This document shows, piece after piece, positions 9,589 to 16,309 of a DNA stretch of 22,906 nt; positions within the stretch are counted from its first letter, which is position 1; each line of letters begins with the position of its first letter. A program made the position numbers and the translations under genes. Location of the stretch: the NCBI GenBank assembly GCA_017477005.1, contig JAFUXY010000507.1, positions 1 to 22,906 of the forward strand, written 5' to 3'. Source of the stretch: Lachnospiraceae bacterium (GTDB lineage Bacteria; Bacillota; Clostridia; Lachnospirales; Lachnospiraceae). The notes below the pieces were generated by a model. The model was given only the letters and a program-made list of their open reading frames with translations, was not told where the DNA came from and did not search any database.

Positions 9589-11328
9589 ATGTGGACGATT
9601 GGACAGCTCAAGGAGCGGGGGAAGCATTGCTTCAGAAGAAATTTTTGGAGAACAGTGCTGGTTGCGCTTATCGTGGCGTCTATAGGGGGAACACAGGGGG
9701 GCAATGCTGTACGTTCTATCGTGCTTTTTGCCTGCAATTTGATGGGAGAAACAGCCATCGCTACGGATGCCGTTCATCCGGCGGCGATCGGATCCGACAG
9801 GAACGCAGACGCAGATTCGATGTGGAAGGAAAACGATCCATCGCAGTGGAGCGCAGGGTCGTACTCCTTCGATGACGACGATGATGTGTTTGAGTTCAAT
9901 TTCGGGGACGACGATTTCGATTTCGACGACGATGATTTTGGCGGATTCAATCCTTATGGCGGAGAGTGGGACTATGGCCCAAACACTCCGAGCCGCAATG
10001 ATTGGTGGACCAGGCTTCAAAATGGCGATACAGCCGCCCTGGGAATGGCGATGGCGTTTTTGTCCTTGATCATAGTCATGATGATCATTCTGTTGATTCT
10101 TCATATTTTGGTGGATGCGTTTATTCGGAATCCGCTCTTTGTTGGAACACAGCGGTTTTTCATCCACAATTTGAAGGAGCCGGGGATGGTGGCGGATATA
10201 GGCTTTGGGTTTGACCGCCAGTACAAAAATCAGGTTCGGGTGATGTTCCTGCGGGATCTTTACACCATTGGTTGGACCTTGCTCTTTTTGTTTCCGGGAA
10301 TCTACAAATCATACGAGTATCGAATGGTGCCTTATCTGATGGCGGAATATCCACAGATGAGCAAGGAACAGGCGTTTTACACAAGCAAATATTTGATGAA
10401 GGGCGACAAAGGACGGGCATTTCTTTTAGACCTTTCATTCTTGGGATGGTGGATTTTGTCGGGATTCACACTCGGAATTTTGGGCATTTTCTATGTGAAT
10501 CCGTATTACAATACGACCTGCGCGGCGCTTTATGAAGCACTCAAATCCATCAAAGGAATACCGTCCTACGGTCAGCCTCAGTCGAATCCATACGGACAGT
10601 CCGCAATGAACCAGGGTATGAGCTCGATGGGGCAAGGCGGACCGGGGGCACAGGCAGGCTATGGTTCAAACACTGCACAGCCGGGATACGGGAATTTGAA
10701 TACGCAGGCAGGCTTTGGGCAAAGTAATAGGCAGACTGGGTATGGAAGTTCAGATGTGCAGGCAGGCTACGGTCAAGGCAATAGGCAGCCAGGGTATGAA
10801 AATTCGGAAGCACAGCAAGGGTACGGTCAAGGAAATACGCAGCCGGGGTATGGAAGCTCAGATATGCAGGCAGGCTACAGCCAAGACAGTATGCAGATGG
10901 GCTATGGCGGCTCTGGGGCTCAGAATGATGCACAAATGGATTTGGGTGCGTCGGAATCGCAGACGAGCTATGGGCAGGTTGATAGTACGATGAGCTATAG
11001 TGGTTCTGAGCCCCCGATGGAGGCCGGCGGGCAGATCAGTTATGGAGATTCGGACGGCCAGACCGTATTTGGTATGACAGATGCGCCGCAAGACGAAGCG
11101 GCTCCGGCACAGGATAGCGATAGTTCGATGATTGAGGATGAAAAGACAGAAGTGCCGCGGGTGTACGAGTTTGATGAAGGTGCTGCGAATCAATCGTCGG
11201 CGATCCAAGAGGATTCTTTTGAAGCAGATAGCGCGACCGGGCAAACGGATATGTTTGAGGCAGAGCCATCGGCGGAACAAAGTGACACGTTTGACGAAAG
11301 CGTATCGACTGACAGGAGAGAATATTAA
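9589..11328 (+). CDS. DUF975 membrane protein with aspartate-rich loop and FUS-like repeat tail
   Basis: The core is a DUF975 family integral membrane protein, a group of unknown function common in Firmicutes: MWTIGQLKERGKHCFRRNFW at the start, hydrophobic segments near residues 20-36, 43-52, 144-172, 220-238 and 283-303, and GILGIFYVNPYYNTTCAALY at the end of the core. Two parts are unusual. An external or cytoplasmic loop at about 94-125 is dominated by Asp and Phe (FDDDDDVFEFNFGDDDFDF). After the membrane core, residues from about 324 onward are Q/G/Y/S-rich, including ten tandem nine-residue repeats, then an acidic tail. Total 579 residues is about twice the family norm. The ATG has AAAGGAG upstream. 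Its TAA overlaps the pyruvate kinase ATG by one base, so pyk is likely translated from the same message. Function unknown. Confidence 0.85.
   Translation: MWTIGQLKERGKHCFRRNFWRTVLVALIVASIGGTQGGNAVRSIVLFACNLMGETAIATDAVHPAAIGSDRNADADSMWKENDPSQWSAGSYSFDDDDDVFEFNFGDDDFDFDDDDFGGFNPYGGEWDYGPNTPSRNDWWTRLQNGDTAALGMAMAFLSLIIVMMIILLILHILVDAFIRNPLFVGTQRFFIHNLKEPGMVADIGFGFDRQYKNQVRVMFLRDLYTIGWTLLFLFPGIYKSYEYRMVPYLMAEYPQMSKEQAFYTSKYLMKGDKGRAFLLDLSFLGWWILSGFTLGILGIFYVNPYYNTTCAALYEALKSIKGIPSYGQPQSNPYGQSAMNQGMSSMGQGGPGAQAGYGSNTAQPGYGNLNTQAGFGQSNRQTGYGSSDVQAGYGQGNRQPGYENSEAQQGYGQGNTQPGYGSSDMQAGYSQDSMQMGYGGSGAQNDAQMDLGASESQTSYGQVDSTMSYSGSEPPMEAGGQISYGDSDGQTVFGMTDAPQDEAAPAQDSDSSMIEDEKTEVPRVYEFDEGAANQSSAIQEDSFEADSATGQTDMFEAEPSAEQSDTFDESVSTDRREY
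10651..10920 (+). repeat. Ten tandem 27-bp coding repeats (Q-x-G-Y-G nonapeptide)
   Basis: Ten consecutive 27-bp units encode QAGYGSNTA, QPGYGNLNT, QAGFGQSNR, QTGYGSSDV, QAGYGQGNR, QPGYENSEA, QQGYGQGNT, QPGYGSSDM, QAGYSQDSM, QMGYGGSGA. Spacing is exact with no indels. Weaker copies (QTSYGQ, QISYGDSDG) continue downstream. The copies differ at DNA level, so this is an old, maintained protein repeat. Confidence 0.95.
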
Positions 11329-12740
11329 TGAGAAAAACAAAGATTATTGCAACAATCGGTCCGGCCTCCGAATCGGAGGAAATGATCCGAAAGCTGGCTC
11401 TTGCAGGGATGAATGTAGCCAGGTTGAATTTTTCCCACGGCACCTACGACCAGCACAGGACGAAGATTGAGAGGATCAAGAAAGTACGCGAGGAATTGGA
11501 TCTTCCGATCGCTTTGATGCTGGATACCAAGTGGCCGGAATACCGTATTGGTTCCTTCAAAAACGGAAAGGTTCATCTGAACGAAGGAGATGTTTTTTCG
11601 TTCACATCGGAAACCATTGATGGGGACGAAACACGGGTTTCGGTCAACTATTCAGATCTCCCGAAAGAGCTTTCCATAGGCGACAAGATTCTTTTGAATA
11701 ATGGATTGATGTCGTTCGAGGTCACGGATGTTTCAGGCAACGACATCATTACCACTGTTGTTGTAGGCGGAGAGTTATCCAACAAAAAGAGCATGAGCTT
11801 TCCGGGGAAGGTCTTGAAGCAGGTGTATCTTTCCGAGCAGGATAAGTCGGATCTGCTGTTTGGAATTGAGCAGGGAGTGGATTTCGTGGCTTGTTCATTT
11901 GTCTCTGTGAAGCAGGATATTTTGGATATCCGGAATTTCCTCGACGAAAACGGAGGAGAGAAGATCGAGCTGATCGCCAAAATTGAAAACCAGTCCGGCT
12001 GTGACAACATCGAGGAAATATGCGATGTCTGCAACGGGGTCATGGTGGCGCGCGGGGATATGGGCGTGGAGATTTCCTTGGAAAAGTTGCCTGCGATCCA
12101 GAAGGAATTGATTACAAAATGCCGAATGCTCGGGAAACGAGTGATTACGGCGACGGAGATGCTAGAGTCCATGATCCACAATCCACGTCCGACACGAGCG
12201 GAGGCTTCCGATGTAGCGAACGCCGTGTACGATGGCACGTCTGCAGTCATGCTTTCTGGAGAGACGGCTGCGGGCGCCTATCCGGAGGAATCCGTGCGGA
12301 TGATGTCTTCGATCTGCCAGAGTACCGAGGAAAATATCAATTACAAGAGACGATTCCATGAGCACGCCTTTTTGATTCAGGATGAGGTGGACGCTATATC
12401 GCACTCTACCTGTTCAATGGCGATTGATCTGAATGCCAGGACGATCGTGGCAAGCTCTTTGTCCGGTACGACGGCGCGGATGGTATCGAGGTTTAGGCCG
12501 CCAATGGATATTATTGGATTGACGACGAGTGAGGAAACGCGAAGGAAGTTGGCGCTTTCCTGGGGCGTGATCCCGGTTTCCGCGGAGCTTTATCCGTCCA
12601 CGGATGTTTTGTTCTTTGCGGCAAAAAAGACGGCGCAGTCAATCTTCAAATTAAACAAGGGGGACAAGATCGTTATCACAGGCGGTGTGACGACTGGCGC
12701 ACCTGGAAATACCTCGTTGATCAAGATTGAAACATTATAG
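11328..12740 (+). CDS. pyk: Pyruvate kinase
   Basis: Pyruvate kinase transfers phosphate from phosphoenolpyruvate to ADP as the last glycolytic step. The 470-residue product has the full two-domain enzyme without the extra C-terminal domain found in Bacillus. Clear signatures are KTKIIATIGPASES, ARLNFSHGTYDQH, the catalytic-lysine block IELIAKIENQSG, the metal-binding VMVARGDMGVEI, VITATEMLESM, the activation segment PTRAEASDVANAVYDGTSAVMLSGETAAG, and the C-terminal GVTTGAPGNTSLIKI. One striking difference is DTKWPEYRIG at residues 66-75, where families have DTKGPE; W69 (codon TGG, 11532-11534) replaces an almost invariant glycine. The start has AGGAGAG 9-10 nt upstream and overlaps the previous stop by one base. 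A terminator follows at 12781. Confidence 0.95.
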   Translation: MRKTKIIATIGPASESEEMIRKLALAGMNVARLNFSHGTYDQHRTKIERIKKVREELDLPIALMLDTKWPEYRIGSFKNGKVHLNEGDVFSFTSETIDGDETRVSVNYSDLPKELSIGDKILLNNGLMSFEVTDVSGNDIITTVVVGGELSNKKSMSFPGKVLKQVYLSEQDKSDLLFGIEQGVDFVACSFVSVKQDILDIRNFLDENGGEKIELIAKIENQSGCDNIEEICDVCNGVMVARGDMGVEISLEKLPAIQKELITKCRMLGKRVITATEMLESMIHNPRPTRAEASDVANAVYDGTSAVMLSGETAAGAYPEESVRMMSSICQSTEENINYKRRFHEHAFLIQDEVDAISHSTCSMAIDLNARTIVASSLSGTTARMVSRFRPPMDIIGLTTSEETRRKLALSWGVIPVSAELYPSTDVLFFAAKKTAQSIFKLNKGDKIVITGGVTTGAPGNTSLIKIETL

Positions 12741-12780
12741 GAAATTGAATTTCTGAAAAACATAAGGCATGAACCGAAAG

Positions 12781-12805
12781 CATCAATCGAAAGATTGATG
12801 TTTTT
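12781..12805 (+). terminator. Intrinsic terminator after pyk
   Basis: CATCAATC (12781-12788), GAAA tetraloop, GATTGATG (12793-12800), then five T. The 8-bp stem is perfect. It ends the DUF975-pyk unit just before the rlmD ribosome site. Confidence 0.8.
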
Positions 12806-12827
12806 GGTTTTTCAAAGGAGAGTATCC

Positions 12828-14438
12828 ATGAAAAAAGGGCAGGAGTACACAGGTATCGTAGAAGAAGTGCTGTTTCCAAACCGAGGAGTGGTTTGCGTTG
12901 ACGGTGAGACAGAAAAAGTATCTATAAAAAACGTTATTCCGGGGCAGCGGGTACGATTTGTTGTTTCAAAAAAACGAAAACGCATAGAAGGGCGTCTCTT
13001 AGAAGTCCTCGAGCGGTCGGCGCTAGAGACGGCAAAGGAGCCTTGCCCGCATTTTCTGGAATGCGGAGGCTGTCTGTATCAGACTGTGCCTTATGAGGCT
13101 CAGCTTTCCCTGAAAGAAAAGCAGATCCGCACGCTGCTATCGCCGTTGTTTGACGTGGATTCTGTCTACCGAGGAATCAGCGGCAGTCCTGTTTCCGATA
13201 GCTATCGCAACAAAATGGAGCTCTCCTTTGGCGACTGCGAAAAAGGAGGAGATCTGACGCTTGGAATGCATCGCAGGGGTTCATTTTTTGATGTTTTGGA
13301 AACGACAGATTGCCGATTGATGGATCGGGATATGCGGCGTGTGGCGGGCATTACCTTGGAATATTTTCGAGAGAAGGGAGTCGCGTATTACCACAAACGC
13401 ACCCACAGAGGCTACCTGCGGCATTTATTGATCCGCAAGGCAGGGAAGACCGGAGAAATGCTAGTATGCCTCGTCACGTCTTCAGATTTGGCGGGGAAGG
13501 GATCGCCGGAGGGACTGCAGAATGAGAATATGGAGGCAGAGAAGGGATCACCGGAGGGGTTGCAAAGTGTGAATATAGAGGCGGAGAAGGGTTTGTCGGA
13601 CAGTTTGCAGAACGTGGCTTTGGAGGCGGAAAAGGGCTTGCTTGAAGGCTGGAAAAATGCGTTGTTGGAGGCGGAGTATGAGGGGCGTGTGGTGGGAATC
13701 CTGCACACCCGAAACGACCGATTGGCGGACGTAGTAGAGGATCAGGGTACCGAAATTTTGTTTGGACAGGGGGCTTTCAGAGAAGAACTTTTGGGATTGC
13801 AGTTTGTGATCACGCCGTTTTCCTTTTTTCAGACGAACTCCGCCGGTGCGGAGGTTTTGTACGATAGTGTGAAAAAGGCAATTTCCGAAAAAATCCTTAG
13901 CGCAAAAGACGCTCATTTTTCGAGGATATTTGACCTATATTCTGGAACCGGAACGATCGCGCAGCTCTTGGCCGATGTGGCCGACGAGGTGGTGGGCGTG
14001 GAGATCGTCTCCGAGGCGGTCGAAGCGGCAAAGGAAAATGCCAGTCGAAATGGCATTTCAAACTGTACTTTTATTGAGGGAGATGTACTTTCTGTTTTAA
14101 GCACGCTTGAGAAAGCACCGGATTGCATCATCCTGGATCCTCCGAGAGACGGAGTGCATCCGAAAGCATTGCCAAAGATTTTGGCGTATCAGGTTCCGAA
14201 TATCGTCTACATTTCCTGCAAAGCCACAAGCCTCGCCCGGGATCTCCCGCTGTTCTTTGAAGCAGGGTATGAAGTGAAGGATTTGTGGATGGTAGATCTG
14301 TTTCCATCGACGGGGAATGTGGAGACTGTGTGCCTCTTGAGCAACCGAAAACCAGATGCGAGAGTAAAGATCGATGTGGATCTGGAAGATTACTACCGTA
14401 TCAAGGATGAACAGAAAAAGAATAAAGCCTCAGAATAA
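12828..14438 (+). CDS. rlmD: 23S rRNA (uracil-5-)-methyltransferase, RlmD/TrmA family, with internal repeat insert
   Basis: Members methylate C5 of a uridine in 23S rRNA with SAM. Residues 1-65 form a TRAM domain (EYTGIVEEVLFPNRGVVCVD). An iron-sulfur cysteine set begins CPHFLECGGCLYQ (Cys73, 79, 82), as in RumA. The catalytic domain has motif I FDLYSGTGTIAQLLADVADE, LDPPRDGVHP, the nucleophile in YISCKATSLARDLPLFF (Cys464) and the base in GNVETVCLL. Length is 536 residues, longer than the usual 450-480. The excess is a four-copy 15-residue tandem repeat at about 223-282, inserted between strands of the N-terminal half of the catalytic domain. ATG 12828 is chosen for AAAGGAG 8 nt upstream; the frame extends to 12795 without support. 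Which uridine is modified cannot be told. Confidence 0.92.
   Translation: MKKGQEYTGIVEEVLFPNRGVVCVDGETEKVSIKNVIPGQRVRFVVSKKRKRIEGRLLEVLERSALETAKEPCPHFLECGGCLYQTVPYEAQLSLKEKQIRTLLSPLFDVDSVYRGISGSPVSDSYRNKMELSFGDCEKGGDLTLGMHRRGSFFDVLETTDCRLMDRDMRRVAGITLEYFREKGVAYYHKRTHRGYLRHLLIRKAGKTGEMLVCLVTSSDLAGKGSPEGLQNENMEAEKGSPEGLQSVNIEAEKGLSDSLQNVALEAEKGLLEGWKNALLEAEYEGRVVGILHTRNDRLADVVEDQGTEILFGQGAFREELLGLQFVITPFSFFQTNSAGAEVLYDSVKKAISEKILSAKDAHFSRIFDLYSGTGTIAQLLADVADEVVGVEIVSEAVEAAKENASRNGISNCTFIEGDVLSVLSTLEKAPDCIILDPPRDGVHPKALPKILAYQVPNIVYISCKATSLARDLPLFFEAGYEVKDLWMVDLFPSTGNVETVCLLSNRKPDARVKIDVDLEDYYRIKDEQKKNKASE
13494..13673 (+). repeat. Four tandem 45-bp coding repeats inside rlmD
   Basis: Four 45-bp units encode GKGSPEGLQNENMEA, EKGSPEGLQSVNIEA, EKGLSDSLQNVALEA and EKGLLEGWKNALLEA. 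The first two are close at DNA level and the later two more diverged. The period is exact and in frame. It sits at a surface-loop position in the methyltransferase. Confidence 0.95.
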
Positions 14439-14464
14439 AATAAAACACCGAACTTAAAGCGAAG

Positions 14465-14501
14465 AGCTGCTGATGTTTAAAAGCATTGGCAGCTTTTTTT
14501 T
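14465..14501 (+). terminator. Intrinsic terminator after rlmD
   Basis: AGCTGCTGATG (14465-14475) pairs with CATTGGCAGCT (14484-14494) as an 11-bp stem with two G-T pairs, followed by a run of T to 14501. It marks the end of the housekeeping block; accessory genes start after it. Confidence 0.85.
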
Positions 14502-14551
14502 CGCCGAAGGGAGGTGGTGCCTATGATCTGGATCCGGTGATCTTGGAAGTG

Positions 14552-14617
14552 ATGCTGACAATCAATGACAATCTGAGAAACGGAGGAAATCATAATGGCA
14601 AAGAAGAGAAGTGTTAA
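14552..14617 (+). other. Possible 21-codon leader peptide overlapping the SymE-like start
   Basis: ATG 14552 opens a 21-codon frame (MLTINDNLRNGGNHNGKEEK plus Cys) ending at TAA 14615-14617, 23 bp inside the toxin gene. GGAAG lies just upstream. In the same frame an open reading continues further upstream (AYDLDPVILEV) without a start, so this may instead be the leftover 3' end of a lost gene. Either is weakly supported. Confidence 0.25.
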
Positions 14618-14894
14618 GGTTTACGGACAGAGCGGCTATAAGTATCGGGAAACGCCTACGATCATGCTTAAGGGAATGTGGCTTAAGGAAGCAGGTTTTG
14701 ATATCGGGGATTATATCTCCGTCACCTGCGAAGATGGCAAGATCATCATCACCCAGGACGCCGAGAAGGCTGCTGTGAAGGCCGCAGAGGCTGAGTTTAT
14801 GGAGAGGGAGATGAAAGCCTTACAGAAGCGCTATGAGGCCGAGAAAATCAAAATAAGGGCTCAGATGGTAGCGGAGCCGGGAACGAGGTGGTAA
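14595..14894 (+). CDS. SymE-like type I toxin family protein
   Basis: SymE-family proteins have an AbrB-like fold; E. coli SymE is an SOS-induced toxin held back by an antisense RNA. The 99-residue product shows the family core: KVYGQSGYKYRETPTIMLKG, then MWLKEAGFDIGDYISVTCED and GKIIITQDAEKAA. The C-terminal part (residues about 60-95) is a charged helix (EAEFMEREMKALQKRYEAEK) not needed for the fold. ATG 14595 has GGAGG 8-9 nt upstream. The next gene starts 2 bp after its stop, so the pair is an operon. I see no clear antisense RNA promoter, though a minus-strand transcript across the start would be the expected antidote. Toxicity of this member is an assumption. Confidence 0.75.
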   Translation: MAKKRSVKVYGQSGYKYRETPTIMLKGMWLKEAGFDIGDYISVTCEDGKIIITQDAEKAAVKAAEAEFMEREMKALQKRYEAEKIKIRAQMVAEPGTRW

Positions 14895-14896
14895 TC

Positions 14897-15181
14897 ATGT
14901 TTACCACAGAAGAACTTCAGGCAATCGACAGGAAGTATTTTACGGTGATTGTGGCGGATGCATATGATGTGACTTTGATCAGCAACAACACCCGGCATGT
15001 CTGGTACATCCATAATGTTGAGCTGAAGGATCGGAATCTATGTCTGGTCTATCATAAGCATAAAATTAGTCACCCATATCACAGTCATTCCCGATGCGGA
15101 ACACTTCGGAAGGCGATCAGGGATATCAAGTCCCATGATGCATTTCAATTAAATGGCAGGAAGCCGGTCTATAAGAATTAA
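14897..15181 (+). CDS. Small protein of unknown function next to the SymE-like gene
   Basis: A 94-residue soluble protein that I do not recognise. It begins MFTTEELQAIDRKYFTVIV, with two segments rich in beta-forming residues (DAYDVTLISNNTRHVWYIHN; NLCLVYHKHK) and a histidine-rich stretch (HKHKISHPYHSHSRCGTLRK). ATG 14897 is chosen for GAGGTGG 5-6 nt upstream and lies 2 bp after the toxin gene stop; a GTG at 14888 is also in frame. Tight spacing makes it a candidate partner of the SymE-like protein. A convergent terminator follows at 15186. Confidence 0.65.
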   Translation: MFTTEELQAIDRKYFTVIVADAYDVTLISNNTRHVWYIHNVELKDRNLCLVYHKHKISHPYHSHSRCGTLRKAIRDIKSHDAFQLNGRKPVYKN

Positions 15182-15185
15182 AAGC

Positions 15186-15221
15186 AGAGCGGTAGCACCC
15201 GATGATGGATGTTACCGCTCT
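15186..15221. terminator. Bidirectional terminator between convergent genes
   Basis: AGAGCGGTA (15186-15194) and TACCGCTCT (15213-15221) form a perfect 9-bp stem with an 18-nt loop. T-rich sequence follows on the plus side (TTCTCTGTTTT) and GCTTTT follows on the minus side, so it can serve both the plus-strand small gene and the minus-strand sigma-like gene. Confidence 0.75.
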
Positions 15222-15235
15222 TTCTCTGTTTTGTC

Positions 15236-15955
15236 TTATTTGCGATTTTTCTTACAGTGGCGAAGTCTCAGGTATTCGCAGACGGCATCATGGGCATTGT
15301 TGATTTCCTGGCGGCCACGGCTGGACTTCATATTGATCTCGATGCAGATGTCATCAATGGACATTCCCTGCAGGCTCAGACGGATGATTTTGGCGTAGCG
15401 GGGATTCTCCCTGTCGAAGTGAGCCAGAAGCTTGATCTTCAGTTCCTCTTCGGTAGGTTCCGGGCAAAGCTTGTCCAGAACCTGATCTTCAACGGACGGC
15501 TGCGATGTATCTTCGATGTCAAAGGTTTCGCCGTCATATTCGTAATCGAGAGACAGGATCTCTACGCGCTTCGGATTGTAGCGCTCCAGAAGTCCTTTGT
15601 TCGGGCAACCCTTACAACGTCTGGTGTAAGGGCAAAGCTTGTCTGAACCATCAGGGTTCTTTCCGATGATGCAACGCCCCTCGCGACGCATCTCCATGTC
15701 TTTGTTCAGCTCATCCCAAAAGTCTTTCATGTAGGAAGCGTAATGGCCTTCGCTGATGGCCATAAATCCGATCTCGAAGGAAAACTCTCCGAGATGCATG
15801 GTGGTGAAGTTGTCCTGGATGTAGTCGCCTTTCTGCAATCCGAACTTCTCTTTGAGGAAGGGGACTAAGACCTTGCCTTCTGGGACGGGATTTCCGTCAA
15901 AGGATTTACGATTGCTGTACTTCTGGGTGTTGCTGTAATCTGCTTTTCTTGCCAT
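15236..15955 (-). CDS. Sigma-factor-like HTH protein with a cysteine cluster
   Basis: A 239-residue protein. Residues about 163-228 resemble sigma-70 region 4 with its helix-turn-helix (DRENPRYAKIIRLSLQGMSI, then DDICIEINMKSSRGRQEINN). The N-terminal half is unlike a normal sigma region 2 and includes Cys95, Cys108, Cys114 and Cys117 (in CPYTRRCKGCPNKG), a plausible zinc or iron-sulfur site. A -10-recognition region is not evident, so it may be a DNA-binding regulator rather than a true sigma factor. Such proteins are frequent in clostridial integrated elements. ATG 15955 has AGGAGG about 9 nt upstream. A hairpin followed by T-rich sequence sits in its leader at 15994-16041 and may attenuate transcription. 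Confidence 0.75.
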   Translation of the reverse strand: MARKADYSNTQKYSNRKSFDGNPVPEGKVLVPFLKEKFGLQKGDYIQDNFTTMHLGEFSFEIGFMAISEGHYASYMKDFWDELNKDMEMRREGRCIIGKNPDGSDKLCPYTRRCKGCPNKGLLERYNPKRVEILSLDYEYDGETFDIEDTSQPSVEDQVLDKLCPEPTEEELKIKLLAHFDRENPRYAKIIRLSLQGMSIDDICIEINMKSSRGRQEINNAHDAVCEYLRLRHCKKNRK

Positions 15956-15993
15956 GATTATTTCCTCCTGTGATTTGCCTTGGTTTGCTTTTT

Positions 15994-16041
15994 CGCAGGA
16001 AGAAAAAGGATCATTCCTGCGATTGTTTACAGGAGTGATCC
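15994..16041 (-). promoter_or_regulatory. Attenuator-like alternative hairpins in the leader of the sigma-like gene
   Basis: Read on the minus strand, GGATCACTCCTG (16041-16030) pairs with CAGGAATGATCC (16019-16008), a 12-bp stem with one G-T pair, followed directly by TTTTTCT: an intrinsic terminator. The second arm can instead pair with a later segment: CGCAGGAA (16021-16014) with TTCCTGCG (16001-15994), a perfect 8-bp stem. The two structures exclude each other. They lie 39-86 bp ahead of the start codon. Confidence 0.5.
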
Positions 16042-16046
16042 AATCA

Positions 16047-16087
16047 TTCGTAAGGTCGGGTGCTATGGTTCGTAAGGTTCTTAAGGT
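16047..16087. repeat. Three direct repeats TTCGTAAGGT, possible operator
   Basis: TTCGTAAGGT at 16047-16056 and 16069-16078, and TTCTTAAGGT at 16078-16087. The first two are 22 bp apart, about two helical turns. They lie between the divergent sigma-like gene and the defence-operon promoter, a suitable place for a regulator such as either HTH protein here. Confidence 0.45.
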
Positions 16088-16193
16088 TCGGGATTTGAAA
16101 AAGTTGGTTTTCTATCGAAAAAAGCTGGGGATAGGATCAACAGAAAAGTGTCAAATGAGCCTGGAGGGGGAGTACAGAAAAAGCACGTTCTCA

Positions 16194-16222
16194 TTGATAG
16201 ATTCAGACATTTGTGATATAAT
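16194..16222 (+). promoter_or_regulatory. Near-consensus promoter of the accessory operon
   Basis: TTGATA (16194-16199), 17-bp spacer, TATAAT (16217-16222) with TG extended -10. It is the best promoter in the window. It would start transcription near 16229 and drive the genes from 16310 to 22675. The rest of the 354-bp divergent region holds the hairpins and direct repeats described separately. Confidence 0.75.
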
Positions 16223-16309
16223 CGGAATTAGTGGGAATTGGTTGGAAACAAAATGAACCAGTATACTACATGAGTAGAATTGCAAACGAGAGTAAATCGG
16301 AGGAAATCT

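Noticed and set aside
13494..13673. 45-bp repeats as a possible CRISPR array
   Set aside because: The repeats abut with no spacers, are in frame with a methyltransferase and are diverged, so they are a coding tandem repeat.
15209..15646. Plus-strand 145-codon frame
   Set aside because: Opposite the sigma-like gene, which has a good start site and HTH signature; begins within the convergent terminator region.
15954..16256. Plus-strand 100-codon frame in the divergent region
   Set aside because: No ribosome site, starts on top of the divergent start codon, and runs through hairpins, direct repeats and the operon promoter.
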